Source: Psychrobacter piscatorii
GTDB taxonomy: Bacteria; Pseudomonadota; Gammaproteobacteria; Pseudomonadales; Moraxellaceae
NCBI RefSeq assembly: GCF_001444505.1
Contig: NZ_LNDJ01000107.1
Location: forward strand, 1-64,000
Length of the DNA stretch: 64,000 nt
Direction of reading: 5' to 3'
A program made the position numbers and the translations under genes. The number at the start of each line of letters is the position of its first letter. Positions within the stretch are counted from its first letter, which is position 1. Of the stretch, positions 29,570 to 38,151 are shown one piece after another. The notes under the pieces are model-generated. The model was not told where the DNA came from and did no database searches. It saw nothing but the letters and a program-made list of their open reading frames with translations.

Positions 29570-30397
29570 ATGGAACCCATGGTCGTCATCGCAGCGCGTA
29601 CTGCTGAAAAAGTTGGTAAAGAGATTTTATATGCGCATCAAAACCGTCACAAAATCGAGTTAGATATCGAGTCTAAAGGACTTGATGGTCTGGTGACGCG
29701 CATCGATCGCTTTAGTGAAGAGCTCACGATTGAGACCCTAAAAGCCAGCTATCCGAATCATTCGTTTTTGGGTGAAGAGTTTGGTATGCAAGAAGGTCAG
29801 GGCGAAGACGCCGACTGGTGCTGGATTATCGACCCATTGGACGGTACCAAAAACTTCGTTCATGGTGTACCGCAGTTCTGCGTATCTATCGCTGTACAGC
29901 ACAAAGGCGTGACGCAGCACGGTGTCATTTATGACCCAGTCCGTGACGAGATGTTCTCTGCTAGCCGTGGTAAAGGCGCACGTTTGAACCAACGCCGTAT
30001 CAACGTCAGCGAACGCAAAACCATCGATGGTGGGTTTTTTACCACAGGTCATCCGCTTGAGCGTAAGCGCAATGGTGAAGTGATCTCTTATGCCAAGCAG
30101 CACTTTGAGAGCTTACAAAAGATCTCTGAAGCTGGTGGTCAGGTACGTCGTCTGGGTTCAGCGGCGCTTGATTTATGTTATGTTGCTGCTGGACGCTTTG
30201 ATGGCTATTTTGAGATGTCGATTAAGCCTTGGGACATCGCAGCAGGTGAGCTTATCGTCACCGAAGCGCGCGGCGTTGTGGTCGATCACACGGGCGCGCA
30301 CAACTCTATGACCTCAGGCTCTATCTTTGCTTGTAACGTCAAACTGCTCAAGCCATTGATGCAAACCGTCGTGCCAATTTGGGGCGATGTGATCTAA
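29570..30397 (+). CDS. suhB: Inositol-1-monophosphatase family protein SuhB
   Basis: This is a Mg-dependent phosphatase of the IMPase fold; in E. coli SuhB also assists rRNA antitermination. In 275 residues it has the metal sites GEEFG, WIIDPLDGTKNFVHG (Asp-Pro-Leu-Asp-Gly-Thr) and KPWDIAAGELIVTEA. The Arg-rich LERKRNGE segment is also seen. The ATG at 29570 is the family start. A terminator shared with the convergent wax-ester synthase gene follows. Confidence 0.94.
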   Translation: MEPMVVIAARTAEKVGKEILYAHQNRHKIELDIESKGLDGLVTRIDRFSEELTIETLKASYPNHSFLGEEFGMQEGQGEDADWCWIIDPLDGTKNFVHGVPQFCVSIAVQHKGVTQHGVIYDPVRDEMFSASRGKGARLNQRRINVSERKTIDGGFFTTGHPLERKRNGEVISYAKQHFESLQKISEAGGQVRRLGSAALDLCYVAAGRFDGYFEMSIKPWDIAAGELIVTEARGVVVDHTGAHNSMTSGSIFACNVKLLKPLMQTVVPIWGDVI

Positions 30398-30443
30398 TTA
30401 TAAAATAAGCAGGCTTAAACGCTGAGCGAGTCAAATATTAAAA

Positions 30444-30480
30444 AGCTGGTTCCGTTAAGGAGCCAGCTTTTTTGTTTTTT
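30444..30480. terminator. Shared terminator of suhB and the wax-ester synthase gene
   Basis: AGCTGGTTCC pairs with GGAGCCAGCT and a T-run follows. The loop GTTAA contains the stop codon of the convergent gene (30455-30457, minus). It acts best on the plus strand. Confidence 0.8.
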
Positions 30481-31882
30481 TAACAGGTTTATCTTCAACG
30501 GTGATACCTTTAAACGCCAACTCTTGACTGACAGTTTCTAGCAACTGTAGCTCTTCTTCTATCAGCATGAGCATGTCTTGGACACGCGGTAATGCTTTAC
30601 TGCAAGCAGTGATGCCAAACTCAATTTTATCTAAATAACTGGCCAAAGTAATATTCATGGCTTGACCGTTGAATACGATAGAAGCGGGATACAGTGATTG
30701 TAAGCGTGCACCATTCCAATATAGCGGCTTCTCAGAACCAGGAACGTGAGAAATAATGAGGTTAAAGGCTTGCTTTTTTGGAAATACGCCAGTCGCCAAG
30801 TTGATACCTTGCCATGCATAGGCGATGACGCTGTAATTAATGACTTGCGCTTGATTCATGCGGCGAAAGCGACGTTTGCCATTATTCATACTGCGATGGA
30901 TAAGCTCTATCCTGCGTAATGGGTTGTCCAAATGTGTGCCCAAATTCGCTAGTACAAATGACAGCTGATTGCCCGATATACTATCATCAGTACGCAGTGA
31001 CATCGGTACAAACGCAATCAGCGGCTTGCTGGGTAGCGCATCCATTGAGATCAAATAACGACGAATAGCGCCAGCACAGACGGCTAATACCACATCGTTT
31101 CTACTGATTTTTAATCTTTCGGCAGTTTTATTAAAGCGCTGTATGTCATAAGACTGCGCCGAGATACGACGTGATGCGGAAATGCGCCTGTTCAAAATAC
31201 TCATCGGCGCGTCAAACGTACCGACATAGCCTTCATCACCATAGTTTTTCAGATTGTCTATCAGTTCTGTAAATACCGGTTTGATGGTAGATATTTGCTC
31301 TTTCATGATGCGCCTGATAGATCTTTCGGCAGGCAAAATAGCATTCATTTGATTACGGTGACGCGCCATCAGTGACCATACTGGTAGCGAGACGGGCTCA
31401 GTAGGGGATTGTGATAAGGATTTTTTTACCAAACGCATGGCAGCGATACCATCAACGAGCGAGTGATGAATCTTAAAATACCAAGCAAAACGTTCAGGCC
31501 CACCTTCTACTTCTGGCTCAATTCCTTCTATGACATGGCATTCCCAGAGAGGCATCGCACGATCTAACAGTCGACCGTGTTCTCTTGACACGTACATCAA
31601 CAGCTCACGAATACGCCCAGGACTCGGTAGCGCCACATGATGTAAATGATGCTCAACATCAAAATCTTTGTCTTTTTTCCAAAACACCAAATGCTCTAGC
31701 ACCTGATTGAACGGAAAGCTCGGCGGTACATCAGATTCTTGCATTTGTTTTACCAGCTGATAAACAAAGTCGCTATCAGCGCCCTCGGGTAATTCAAATA
31801 AAAACAATCCGCCAACGTGCATTGGTTGTTTACGCGACTCAAGAAGTAAGAACAACTGGTCGACTGCTGTGAGAAGTCGCAT
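30455..31882 (-). CDS. Wax ester synthase/diacylglycerol acyltransferase
   Basis: This bifunctional acyltransferase makes wax esters or triacylglycerol storage lipid from acyl-CoA and alcohols or diacylglycerol. The 475-residue product has the catalytic HHSLVDG (139-145). It begins MRLLTAVDQLFLLLESRKQPMHVG in family fashion, and contains PLWECHVIEG, the ND-like NDVVLAVCAGA and a C-terminal DUF1298 domain. It is typical of Acinetobacter and Psychrobacter AtfA. It stands as a single transcription unit. Confidence 0.92.
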   Translation of the reverse strand: MRLLTAVDQLFLLLESRKQPMHVGGLFLFELPEGADSDFVYQLVKQMQESDVPPSFPFNQVLEHLVFWKKDKDFDVEHHLHHVALPSPGRIRELLMYVSREHGRLLDRAMPLWECHVIEGIEPEVEGGPERFAWYFKIHHSLVDGIAAMRLVKKSLSQSPTEPVSLPVWSLMARHRNQMNAILPAERSIRRIMKEQISTIKPVFTELIDNLKNYGDEGYVGTFDAPMSILNRRISASRRISAQSYDIQRFNKTAERLKISRNDVVLAVCAGAIRRYLISMDALPSKPLIAFVPMSLRTDDSISGNQLSFVLANLGTHLDNPLRRIELIHRSMNNGKRRFRRMNQAQVINYSVIAYAWQGINLATGVFPKKQAFNLIISHVPGSEKPLYWNGARLQSLYPASIVFNGQAMNITLASYLDKIEFGITACSKALPRVQDMLMLIEEELQLLETVSQELAFKGITVEDKPVKKTKKLAP

Positions 31883-32016
31883 AATAAATCCTTTTATGAC
31901 GATAATGAATAAACGATAATGAATAAAAATGATAGCTGACGGCGTGCTGACCCAACCAGATTTCCGTCTTATTATTTTATAATCGGTTTTTTGTTAGGGC
32001 TGACCCGAGCAAGCGC

Positions 32017-32841
32017 TTACTGGAAAAAATAGCCCGTCTGCGGTGAGCTGGCAGTTGCCATCTTACGCATTGGCATACGACCTGCCAAAAATGCGGCGCG
32101 GCCTGCCCATACGGCATGTTTCATGGCATGTGCCATCATCACAGGATTTTGTGCATGGGCAATTGCTGAGTTCATCAGAACGCCATCACAGCCAAGCTCC
32201 ATGGCAATCGCAGCATCAGATGCCGTGCCAACACCCGCGTCAACCAATACGGGCACTTTGGCGTTTTCGATGATGAGGCTGAGGGTATGGCGATTAAGCA
32301 AACCAAGCCCAGAACCAATCAAGCTACCAAGTGGCATAATAGCGACACAGCCCATGCTCTCTAACTCTTGGGCGACGATAGGATCATCTGAGCTATAGAC
32401 CATGACTTCAAAGCCATCATCGACCAGTACTTGAGCCGCTTTTAAGGTCTCAGTGATATTAGGATAGAGCGTTTTTTCATCGCCCAATACTTCAAGCTTA
32501 ACCAGATTGTGCCCGTCCAATAACTCGCGTGCAAGTTTGCACGTACGAATGGCAGTTTCAGCATCGAAGCAGCCAGCCGTGTTCGGCAAAATCGTGTATT
32601 TGTCAGGAGAGATGACATCGAGCAAGTTTGGCTCATCACTGTTTTGTCCGATATTGGTACGGCGAATAGCGACGGTCACGATTTCTGCTGCCGAAGCGGC
32701 AATGGCTTCTCCAGTCTCGCTCATGTCTTTATATTTGCCCGTACCGACCAGCAGGCGAGAGGAAAAGGTACGACTACCAACGGTAAAAGTATCTTGCAAA
32801 AGTGGTGCCGGGTGAGTAGCAGTGCTAACGTTCTCTGACAT
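32017..32841 (-). CDS. thiG: Thiazole synthase ThiG
   Basis: ThiG forms the thiazole phosphate of thiamine from DXP, dehydroglycine and ThiS thiocarboxylate. The 274-residue TIM barrel has the Schiff-base lysine Lys115 ([15 protein letters not shown]). It also has LLVGTGKY at the N-terminus, the GSGLGL phosphate loop and [15 protein letters not shown] comes from Dxs (27159). thiS lies 24 kb away rather than adjacent. Confidence 0.95.
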   Translation of the reverse strand: MSENVSTATHPAPLLQDTFTVGSRTFSSRLLVGTGKYKDMSETGEAIAASAAEIVTVAIRRTNIGQNSDEPNLLDVISPDKYTILPNTAGCFDAETAIRTCKLARELLDGHNLVKLEVLGDEKTLYPNITETLKAAQVLVDDGFEVMVYSSDDPIVAQELESMGCVAIMPLGSLIGSGLGLLNRHTLSLIIENAKVPVLVDAGVGTASDAAIAMELGCDGVLMNSAIAHAQNPVMMAHAMKHAVWAGRAAFLAGRMPMRKMATASSPQTGYFFQ

Positions 32842-33183
32842 AACTAAAAATCCTAATGGCGAGCGGGCAAGGTGGACAGAAAAAATATAACGAGATTTCT
32901 AAGTAATATTAAAAAAGTGCAGTAGACAATAATAGCGCACTGTTAGCAAAATAAAAAATCGCATGATAAGTTGGCTATATATACCGTAAAAATAGGCGAG
33001 TGGCGATACATAAAAAACGCCGACCACATAAAATAATACGCGTCTAAAACAAAATGTTATTATAACAAACTCATGCAATCTTACTTGCAATCTTTTTGGG
33101 CTTGGTCAGTCAAGCTCAGTGTATTTACAGTGCTTTGGTGTGATTGTCTATTTGACACTATCTCTATTTATTAGGTTGTCTTT
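32842..33183. other. Divergent intergenic region thiG-gspE
   Basis: This 342-bp stretch must hold promoters for both genes. No TPP riboswitch core is seen upstream of thiG and no hairpin stands out. Confidence 0.5.
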
Positions 33184-34737
33184 ATGATGCAGTTGCCGTA
33201 CAGCTTCGCGAAACGCCATCAGATTTTGGCCATACTTGCCATTGATCCTGAGTTGCCGCCAACTTTGGTATTGACGAAAGCCACCCCACTGTCTGCGATT
33301 AATGAAGCGGTGCGGTTTTTGCAGCAGCAAGGCAGTCGCGGCGTACCAACTTACGAAAGTGTCAGCTCGGATGATTTTGAAAAACGTATGAACGCGGCTT
33401 ACGCTGGTAATACCGGAGAGTCGCAGCATATCGCTGCTGGGCTTGAGGATCATCCGGATCTTGATAGTTTAGCAGATAGCGTCCCTGAGACTGAAGACTT
33501 GATGGATCAGCAAGATGATGCGCCGATTATTCGTCTGATTAATGCGCTGTTGTCAGAAGCCATTCGCCTAAATGCCTCAGATATTCATATCGAAACTTTT
33601 GAAAAACGTTTGGTCGTCCGCTTCCGCGTTGATGGCGAGCTTAAAGAAATCATCACGCCAAAGCGTCAACTCGCGCCATTATTAGTCTCGCGTATCAAAG
33701 TCATGGCCAAGCTGGATATCGCTGAAAAGCGTGTACCGCAAGATGGGCGTATTAGCTTACGCCTAGCGGGACGTGAGGTCGATGTGCGCGTATCGACACT
33801 GCCGTCGAGCTTTGGTGAGCGCGTGGTGATGCGTTTACTAGACAAGCAAGCGGGACGTCTTAACATGACGTATTTGGGACTGTCTGATAATGACTATACT
33901 GAGCTGAAGCGCTTGATTCATCGTCCACATGGGATTATTTTGGTCACAGGGCCGACGGGGTCGGGTAAGACCACCACGCTATATTCAGCGCTGACTGACT
34001 TGAATGACCAAACGCGCAATATCTTGACCGCTGAAGATCCGATTGAGTTTCAGCTGGACGGTATCGGACAGACACAGGTTAATAATAAGGTGGATATGAC
34101 CTTTGCCAAAAGTCTGCGTGCGATGTTGCGTCAAGATCCAGATGTGGTGATGGTGGGTGAGATTCGCGATTTAGAGACGGCAGAGATCGCTGTACAGGCG
34201 TCTTTGACAGGGCATTTGGTTTTATCAACGCTGCATACCAACACCGCGATTGGCGCGGTCACTCGCTTGCAAGATATGGGTGTTGAGCCATTTTTATTAT
34301 CGTCGTCACTGATCGGCGTGGTGGCACAGCGCTTGGTGCGTACTTTATGCTCACATTGTCATGGCTGGCAGGCAGCGGACACCGAACAAGCCAAACTTTT
34401 TACCGAAATTGGTATTGAGAAGGTATTGGACAGCGATATTGAAAATGCAGCAAGTAAGGCGATTCGTCTACCCAAGCCAGTAGGCTGCGATAAATGCAAT
34501 CAGTCAGGGTTTAAAGGACGTACGGCGATATATGAGGTCGTACCAGTTGATGATACGCTGCGCCGTATGATTCATAGTAATACCGCTGAGTATGAGTTAG
34601 AAGCGTATGCTCGCCAGCAGACACCATCGATTCGCGCGGATGGTCTACGTAAAGTGATAGAAGGGCGCACGACACTAGAAGAGGTACTGCGAGTGACGAA
34701 AGAAAGCGCCCTAACGGATGATACGATACTGGTATAA
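33184..34737 (+). CDS. gspE: Type II secretion ATPase GspE
   Basis: GspE powers pseudopilus assembly in type II secretion, at the inner face of the inner membrane. The 517-residue product opens with LPYSFAKRHQIL, a GspE N1E-like start. It then has Walker A GPTGSGKTTT (about 256-265), the Asp box ILTAEDPIEF, Walker B VVMVGEIRD and a His box (STLHTN). A zinc-binding four-Cys element follows (CSHCH ... CDKCNQSGFKG). It lacks the longer N-terminus of PilB. The partners gspF (44732) and gspG (46510) are 10-12 kb away. Confidence 0.9.
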   Translation: MMQLPYSFAKRHQILAILAIDPELPPTLVLTKATPLSAINEAVRFLQQQGSRGVPTYESVSSDDFEKRMNAAYAGNTGESQHIAAGLEDHPDLDSLADSVPETEDLMDQQDDAPIIRLINALLSEAIRLNASDIHIETFEKRLVVRFRVDGELKEIITPKRQLAPLLVSRIKVMAKLDIAEKRVPQDGRISLRLAGREVDVRVSTLPSSFGERVVMRLLDKQAGRLNMTYLGLSDNDYTELKRLIHRPHGIILVTGPTGSGKTTTLYSALTDLNDQTRNILTAEDPIEFQLDGIGQTQVNNKVDMTFAKSLRAMLRQDPDVVMVGEIRDLETAEIAVQASLTGHLVLSTLHTNTAIGAVTRLQDMGVEPFLLSSSLIGVVAQRLVRTLCSHCHGWQAADTEQAKLFTEIGIEKVLDSDIENAASKAIRLPKPVGCDKCNQSGFKGRTAIYEVVPVDDTLRRMIHSNTAEYELEAYARQQTPSIRADGLRKVIEGRTTLEEVLRVTKESALTDDTILV

Positions 34738-34812
34738 ATGCTTAGCTATAAACGATGAGAAACAGTATTTGGAGAACAGTGTCTGGTGCGCAATGTCTGA
34801 AAAGCAGAAAAA

Positions 34813-34853
34813 GATAACTGAGCGAAATAGCCAGTTATCTGATCTTTTTTTTC
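34813..34853 (+). terminator. gspE terminator
   Basis: AGATAACTG and CAGTTATCT pair around AGCGAAATAGC, and eight T residues follow after a short spacer. Transcription of gspE therefore ends before the IS607 element. Confidence 0.85.
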
Positions 34854-34952
34854 GAAATTAACAGGGTTGCAAACAGTTAAATAAAATATATACAAACCTA
34901 CCTATTTATTACTATGATAGATAGATTATATCTATAATATAGAGAGCAAGTT

Positions 34953-35564
34953 ATGGGGAAACTGGTTAGTATTGGGGAGGCTGCCAAACATTTCGGGGTT
35001 GCTCAATCCACATTAAGACGTTGGGATGAGGATGGTACGTTAGTCGCCAAGCGAACCGAAAACGGGCATAGGCGATATGATTTAAGTGAAATCAGACCGC
35101 ATTCCTTGAATACACCACCTAAATTAGACCGAAAAACCATTGCTTATGCTCGTGTGTCGAGTCGTGATCAAAAAGACGACTTACTTCGCCAGTCTCAAGT
35201 TTTGGAACTTTATTGTGCCAGGCAAGGCTGGACTTTTGAGACGATTACCGATCTTGGTAGTGGAATGAATTATAAAAAGAAAGGCTTAAAAGACCTGCTT
35301 GATGACATACTGAGCAATAAAGTTGAACGGCTGGTAATTACCCATCAAGACAGGCTTTTACGATTTGGTGCAGAACTGGTTTTCATGTTGTGTGAGGCTC
35401 GTGACGTTGAAGTGGTAATAATCAATCAAGGTGAAGAGTTGAGTTTTGAGCAAGAATTAGCCCAAGATTTATTGGAGATTATCACCGTATTTTCAGCGAG
35501 GCTATACGGCTCTTGCAGCAAGAAAAACCAACAATTAATAGAGGCGGTTAAAAAAGCATTATGA
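34953..35564 (+). CDS. tnpA: IS607 serine recombinase TnpA
   Basis: The 203-residue transposase has an N-terminal MerR-type HTH (VSIGEAAKHFGVAQSTLRRWDEDGTL, residues about 5-30). A serine resolvase domain follows, with the catalytic Ser in YARVSSRDQKDDL and the Arg motif LVITHQDRLLRFG. It has the usual IS607 length and no stop or frame change, so it looks intact. Its stop overlaps the tnpB start by ATGA. Confidence 0.93.
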   Translation: MGKLVSIGEAAKHFGVAQSTLRRWDEDGTLVAKRTENGHRRYDLSEIRPHSLNTPPKLDRKTIAYARVSSRDQKDDLLRQSQVLELYCARQGWTFETITDLGSGMNYKKKGLKDLLDDILSNKVERLVITHQDRLLRFGAELVFMLCEARDVEVVIINQGEELSFEQELAQDLLEIITVFSARLYGSCSKKNQQLIEAVKKAL

Positions 35565-36715
35565 TCCGTGGACACATTATCGAACTCAAGCCAAACAACG
35601 TACAGGCAAATCACCTTGCTCGTGCTTGTGGCGTGGCGAGAAAAGCCTACAACTGGGCTTTGCATGAGTGGCAGCGGCAGTATGCGCTTGACAAAGCGTA
35701 CCGTGATGCGTGTTTGGCCGCAGGCGTTGAGGTTGATACTAAAAATCTAAACAAGCCCTCACAGGCGAAGCTCAGACGCGAATTGAACGCCATTAAGCGT
35801 AAATTATTCCCCTATATGCTGGAAGTGACCAAATGCGCTCCGCAGGCGGCAATCATGCAGTTGGGTGATGCTTATAACAACTTCTTTAAAGGCTTAGCGA
35901 AATACCCAACCGCTCGTAAAAAAGGCCGTGACGATAGATTCAGTTTATCCAACGACCAATTTGCCATTAAAGGTAAATCCATTCGTATCCCAAACTTGGG
36001 CTGGGTTCGCTTAAAAGAAGCTTTACGTTTTGACGGCAAGATCATGTCAGCCACCATCTCTAAACGTGGCGGTAAGTGGTTTGTTAGTGTGGCTGTTGAA
36101 ATACAAAAAGCTGTAATTCCTACTAAAAAGACAGGTAAAAGCGTTGGTGTTGATCTTGGTATTACCGACTTACTGGTTTTATCAGACGGCACTAAAATTA
36201 AATCGCCAAAACCACTTCAAGCAAACCTTAAAAAACTAAGAACGCTAAACAAAGCGCTCAGTCGCACTAAAAAAGGCAGTAAAAACAGAGAAAAAGCGAA
36301 AACCAAGCTCTCTCGTTTGCACTATAAGATCAGGTGTATTAGGCAAGATTCTCTCCATCAAATCACAACAAGTCTGGTTAATGAGTTCGATGTGATTGCG
36401 ATTGAGGATTTGAATGTCAAAGGTATGGTTAAGAACAGGCGGCTATCAAGAGCTATCAGTGACTTGGGTTTCTTTGAGTTTAAGCGACAGCTTATCTACA
36501 AAGCCACTGAGCAAGGCAAGGTTGTGAAATCAGTCGGACCCTTCTACCCAAGCTCAAAAACCTGTTCAAACTGCAATCATATCCTTGGTAAAGATGAGCT
36601 AACATTGAAAATGCGTGAGTGGTTGTGCCCTAACTGTCAGGTTTCTCATGACCGTGACCTCAACGCCAGCATCAATATTTTAAATAACGCGACTGTTATT
36701 TTAACAGCTGCATAA
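35561..36715 (+). CDS. tnpB: TnpB RNA-guided nuclease of IS607 element
   Basis: TnpB is a Cas12 ancestor; characterised members cut DNA guided by an omega RNA made from the right end of the element. The 384-residue product has the RuvC residues Asp198 (GVDLGITD), Glu282 (IAIEDLNV) and Asp364/Asp366 (HDRDLNAS). A zinc finger has four Cys (CSNC ... CPNC). The length is normal and all catalytic residues are retained, so an active nuclease is plausible. The N-terminal REC/WED region (about 1-190) is complete. Confidence 0.93.
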   Translation: MIRGHIIELKPNNVQANHLARACGVARKAYNWALHEWQRQYALDKAYRDACLAAGVEVDTKNLNKPSQAKLRRELNAIKRKLFPYMLEVTKCAPQAAIMQLGDAYNNFFKGLAKYPTARKKGRDDRFSLSNDQFAIKGKSIRIPNLGWVRLKEALRFDGKIMSATISKRGGKWFVSVAVEIQKAVIPTKKTGKSVGVDLGITDLLVLSDGTKIKSPKPLQANLKKLRTLNKALSRTKKGSKNREKAKTKLSRLHYKIRCIRQDSLHQITTSLVNEFDVIAIEDLNVKGMVKNRRLSRAISDLGFFEFKRQLIYKATEQGKVVKSVGPFYPSSKTCSNCNHILGKDELTLKMREWLCPNCQVSHDRDLNASINILNNATVILTAA

Positions 36716-36830
36716 TCCTGTTTATTGGACGGTGAGTTCCATCGCCAATTAAAAAAGTCTGTGGAGTCGTGGTCAGTCTAAATCTCAAATGAGAAATAGC
36801 GCGTGACAATGAAGCAGAAAGAAAACGTCA
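36600..36830 (+). ncRNA. Candidate omega RNA region of the IS607 element
   Basis: In TnpB elements the guide RNA covers the 3' part of tnpB and reaches the right end. Here the 120 bp after the stop are non-coding and hold short repeats (GTCTGTGG, AGTCGTGG, then a CTCAAATGAG stem). The limits are inferred from family knowledge; no structure was computed. Confidence 0.3.
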
Positions 36831-36837
36831 AACCTAT

Positions 36838-37026
36838 CTAATAGTCAATATTGGCTAGGTTTGAGTAAGATTTTTGGAACGGATTGCCATCAGCCAAAAA
36901 AGTCGGGCTAGATTTAGTATTAGCGGCAGGAGCTGTCGCCGGATTGGCGTTAGCACCAACAGCCAAGCCTAATGAGCACATAGCAACCAGTGGTACGATA
37001 GATAAATAGGTGCTAAGTTTGGACAT
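36838..37026 (-). CDS. Small secreted protein, unknown
   Basis: This is a 62-residue protein with a clear Sec signal peptide (STYLSIVPLVAMCSLGLAVGANA). The mature part is about 35 residues, Ala/Pro/Thr-rich, ending SNLANIDY. The ATG at 37026 with AAGGAG before it is chosen; the frame extends 10 codons further back. It begins directly beside the right side of the IS607 element. No family is recognised. Confidence 0.55.
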   Translation of the reverse strand: MSKLSTYLSIVPLVAMCSLGLAVGANANPATAPAANTKSSPTFLADGNPFQKSYSNLANIDY

Positions 37027-37113
37027 CCTTGTCTCCTTACTGAGTTGATTGATCATAAATATGCTAGATGCGCCACAAAATGCAGATAGTAAATGTTATG
37101 TCGGTTTAATCGA

Positions 37114-37842
37114 TTATTTGTTATTAATAGTCTCGTCATCTGCAGAGAGTGCGTCGTCTTGCTCGTTATCTACTGTAGTATCCGTATTATTTTCTGAGGC
37201 ATTTTCATATGCTTTGCCTTGGCGGCGCGCCTCTAGTTCAGATTTTGGAATCCAAGCCCAAGTCATCTCCACTACAATCGGGTCGCGGTCACTATCAGAT
37301 TCACGGTCATCAATGACGCAAGGGATAACCATTTCACCTTTTGGCGTATTTAAAATCTGTAAGCGCTGCTCATCAGATAGACTGGCTACGGCTGCAATTT
37401 GACCTTTTTTGATCGGGCGATAAAAATTAACGGAATAAGATTTAATCAGTAGTACGCGATCAGAGGGTAAGTTTAACCCCAGAATGAAGCCTGTTGCCGT
37501 TTCAGCCAGTAAAGTAATGGCTACTGCATGGATTGAACCAATATGATTCTGTACCCCTTTGACATTGTTTAGACTGACGATGACTTGATTGGGCTCAACC
37601 ATTTCATAGTACACGCCTGTTGTCCCTACGTAGGGTACAACTTTGCCAAAGGCTTTTGAGAGAATACTTGAGCGTGCACTGGCAGGTAGATATTTGGTCA
37701 CAGACAACAGTTTGGTAAATTGATTACTGATTGGTTTTAGCGTGCTGCTGGGTTTTTCGATGGATGATCTTGTGCTGTCAGAGACTTTGGCTGGTTTTTT
37801 ATTGGTCAGCTTGACGGGCAGTTTTTTTAATAATCCTGACAT
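37114..37842 (-). CDS. DUF4442 hotdog-fold thioesterase-like protein
   Basis: This 242-residue protein has a basic, Ser-rich N-terminus. A DUF4442/YiiD-like hotdog domain (about 60-200) carries NHIGSIHAVAITLLAE, resembling the PaaI-type active helix, and LLIKSYSVNFYRPIKKGQ. A C-terminal Asp/Asn-rich tail is probably disordered. A thioesterase role on acyl-CoA is suggested by the fold only. It is monocistronic and divergent from mcrB. Confidence 0.75.
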   Translation of the reverse strand: MSGLLKKLPVKLTNKKPAKVSDSTRSSIEKPSSTLKPISNQFTKLLSVTKYLPASARSSILSKAFGKVVPYVGTTGVYYEMVEPNQVIVSLNNVKGVQNHIGSIHAVAITLLAETATGFILGLNLPSDRVLLIKSYSVNFYRPIKKGQIAAVASLSDEQRLQILNTPKGEMVIPCVIDDRESDSDRDPIVVEMTWAWIPKSELEARRQGKAYENASENNTDTTVDNEQDDALSADDETINNK

Positions 37843-38151
37843 ACAAATTTCCTTAACGTAGATAAATCGAATGTTGTTTTTGATAGTGGCAAACAGTAAC
37901 TGTTAGCAAAGCCATTACAAACACTATGGTACATTAACCGCTGCTTTCCTACTATTATTAGCATGAACTGCTGCGCTTATAAAACAGCAGTCATCTATAT
38001 TGTGTTGCTAGGATATAGTTTTAAATAATTAAAATCGCTCAATGGTGATGCACGGATCTGCTTAGTAGACAATCTCTTACGAGACCACCGCGCTATAATA
38101 GCGTGATGTTGGTACGTCTTATTTCATAAATTTTCAATACTGGATGATGCT
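37843..38151. other. Divergent intergenic region before mcrB
   Basis: This 309-bp A/T-rich gap carries promoters for the DUF4442 gene and for mcrBC. No operator, repeat or gene is evident. Confidence 0.5.

Larger units (their letters stand above)
34860..36830 (+). mobile_element. IS607-family insertion element (tnpA + tnpB)
   Basis: It contains a MerR-HTH serine recombinase and a TnpB, overlapping by 4 bp, the standard IS607 gene order. IS607 elements have no inverted repeats and make no target duplication, so the limits given are only estimates. The left end must be between the gspE terminator and 34953. The right end is likely between 36716 and 36837. Confidence 0.8.

Noticed and set aside
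32842-33183. Possible TPP riboswitch upstream of thiG, and likewise upstream of thiS (8237-8384).
   Set aside because: The conserved CTGAGA and ACCTGATC elements are absent in both.
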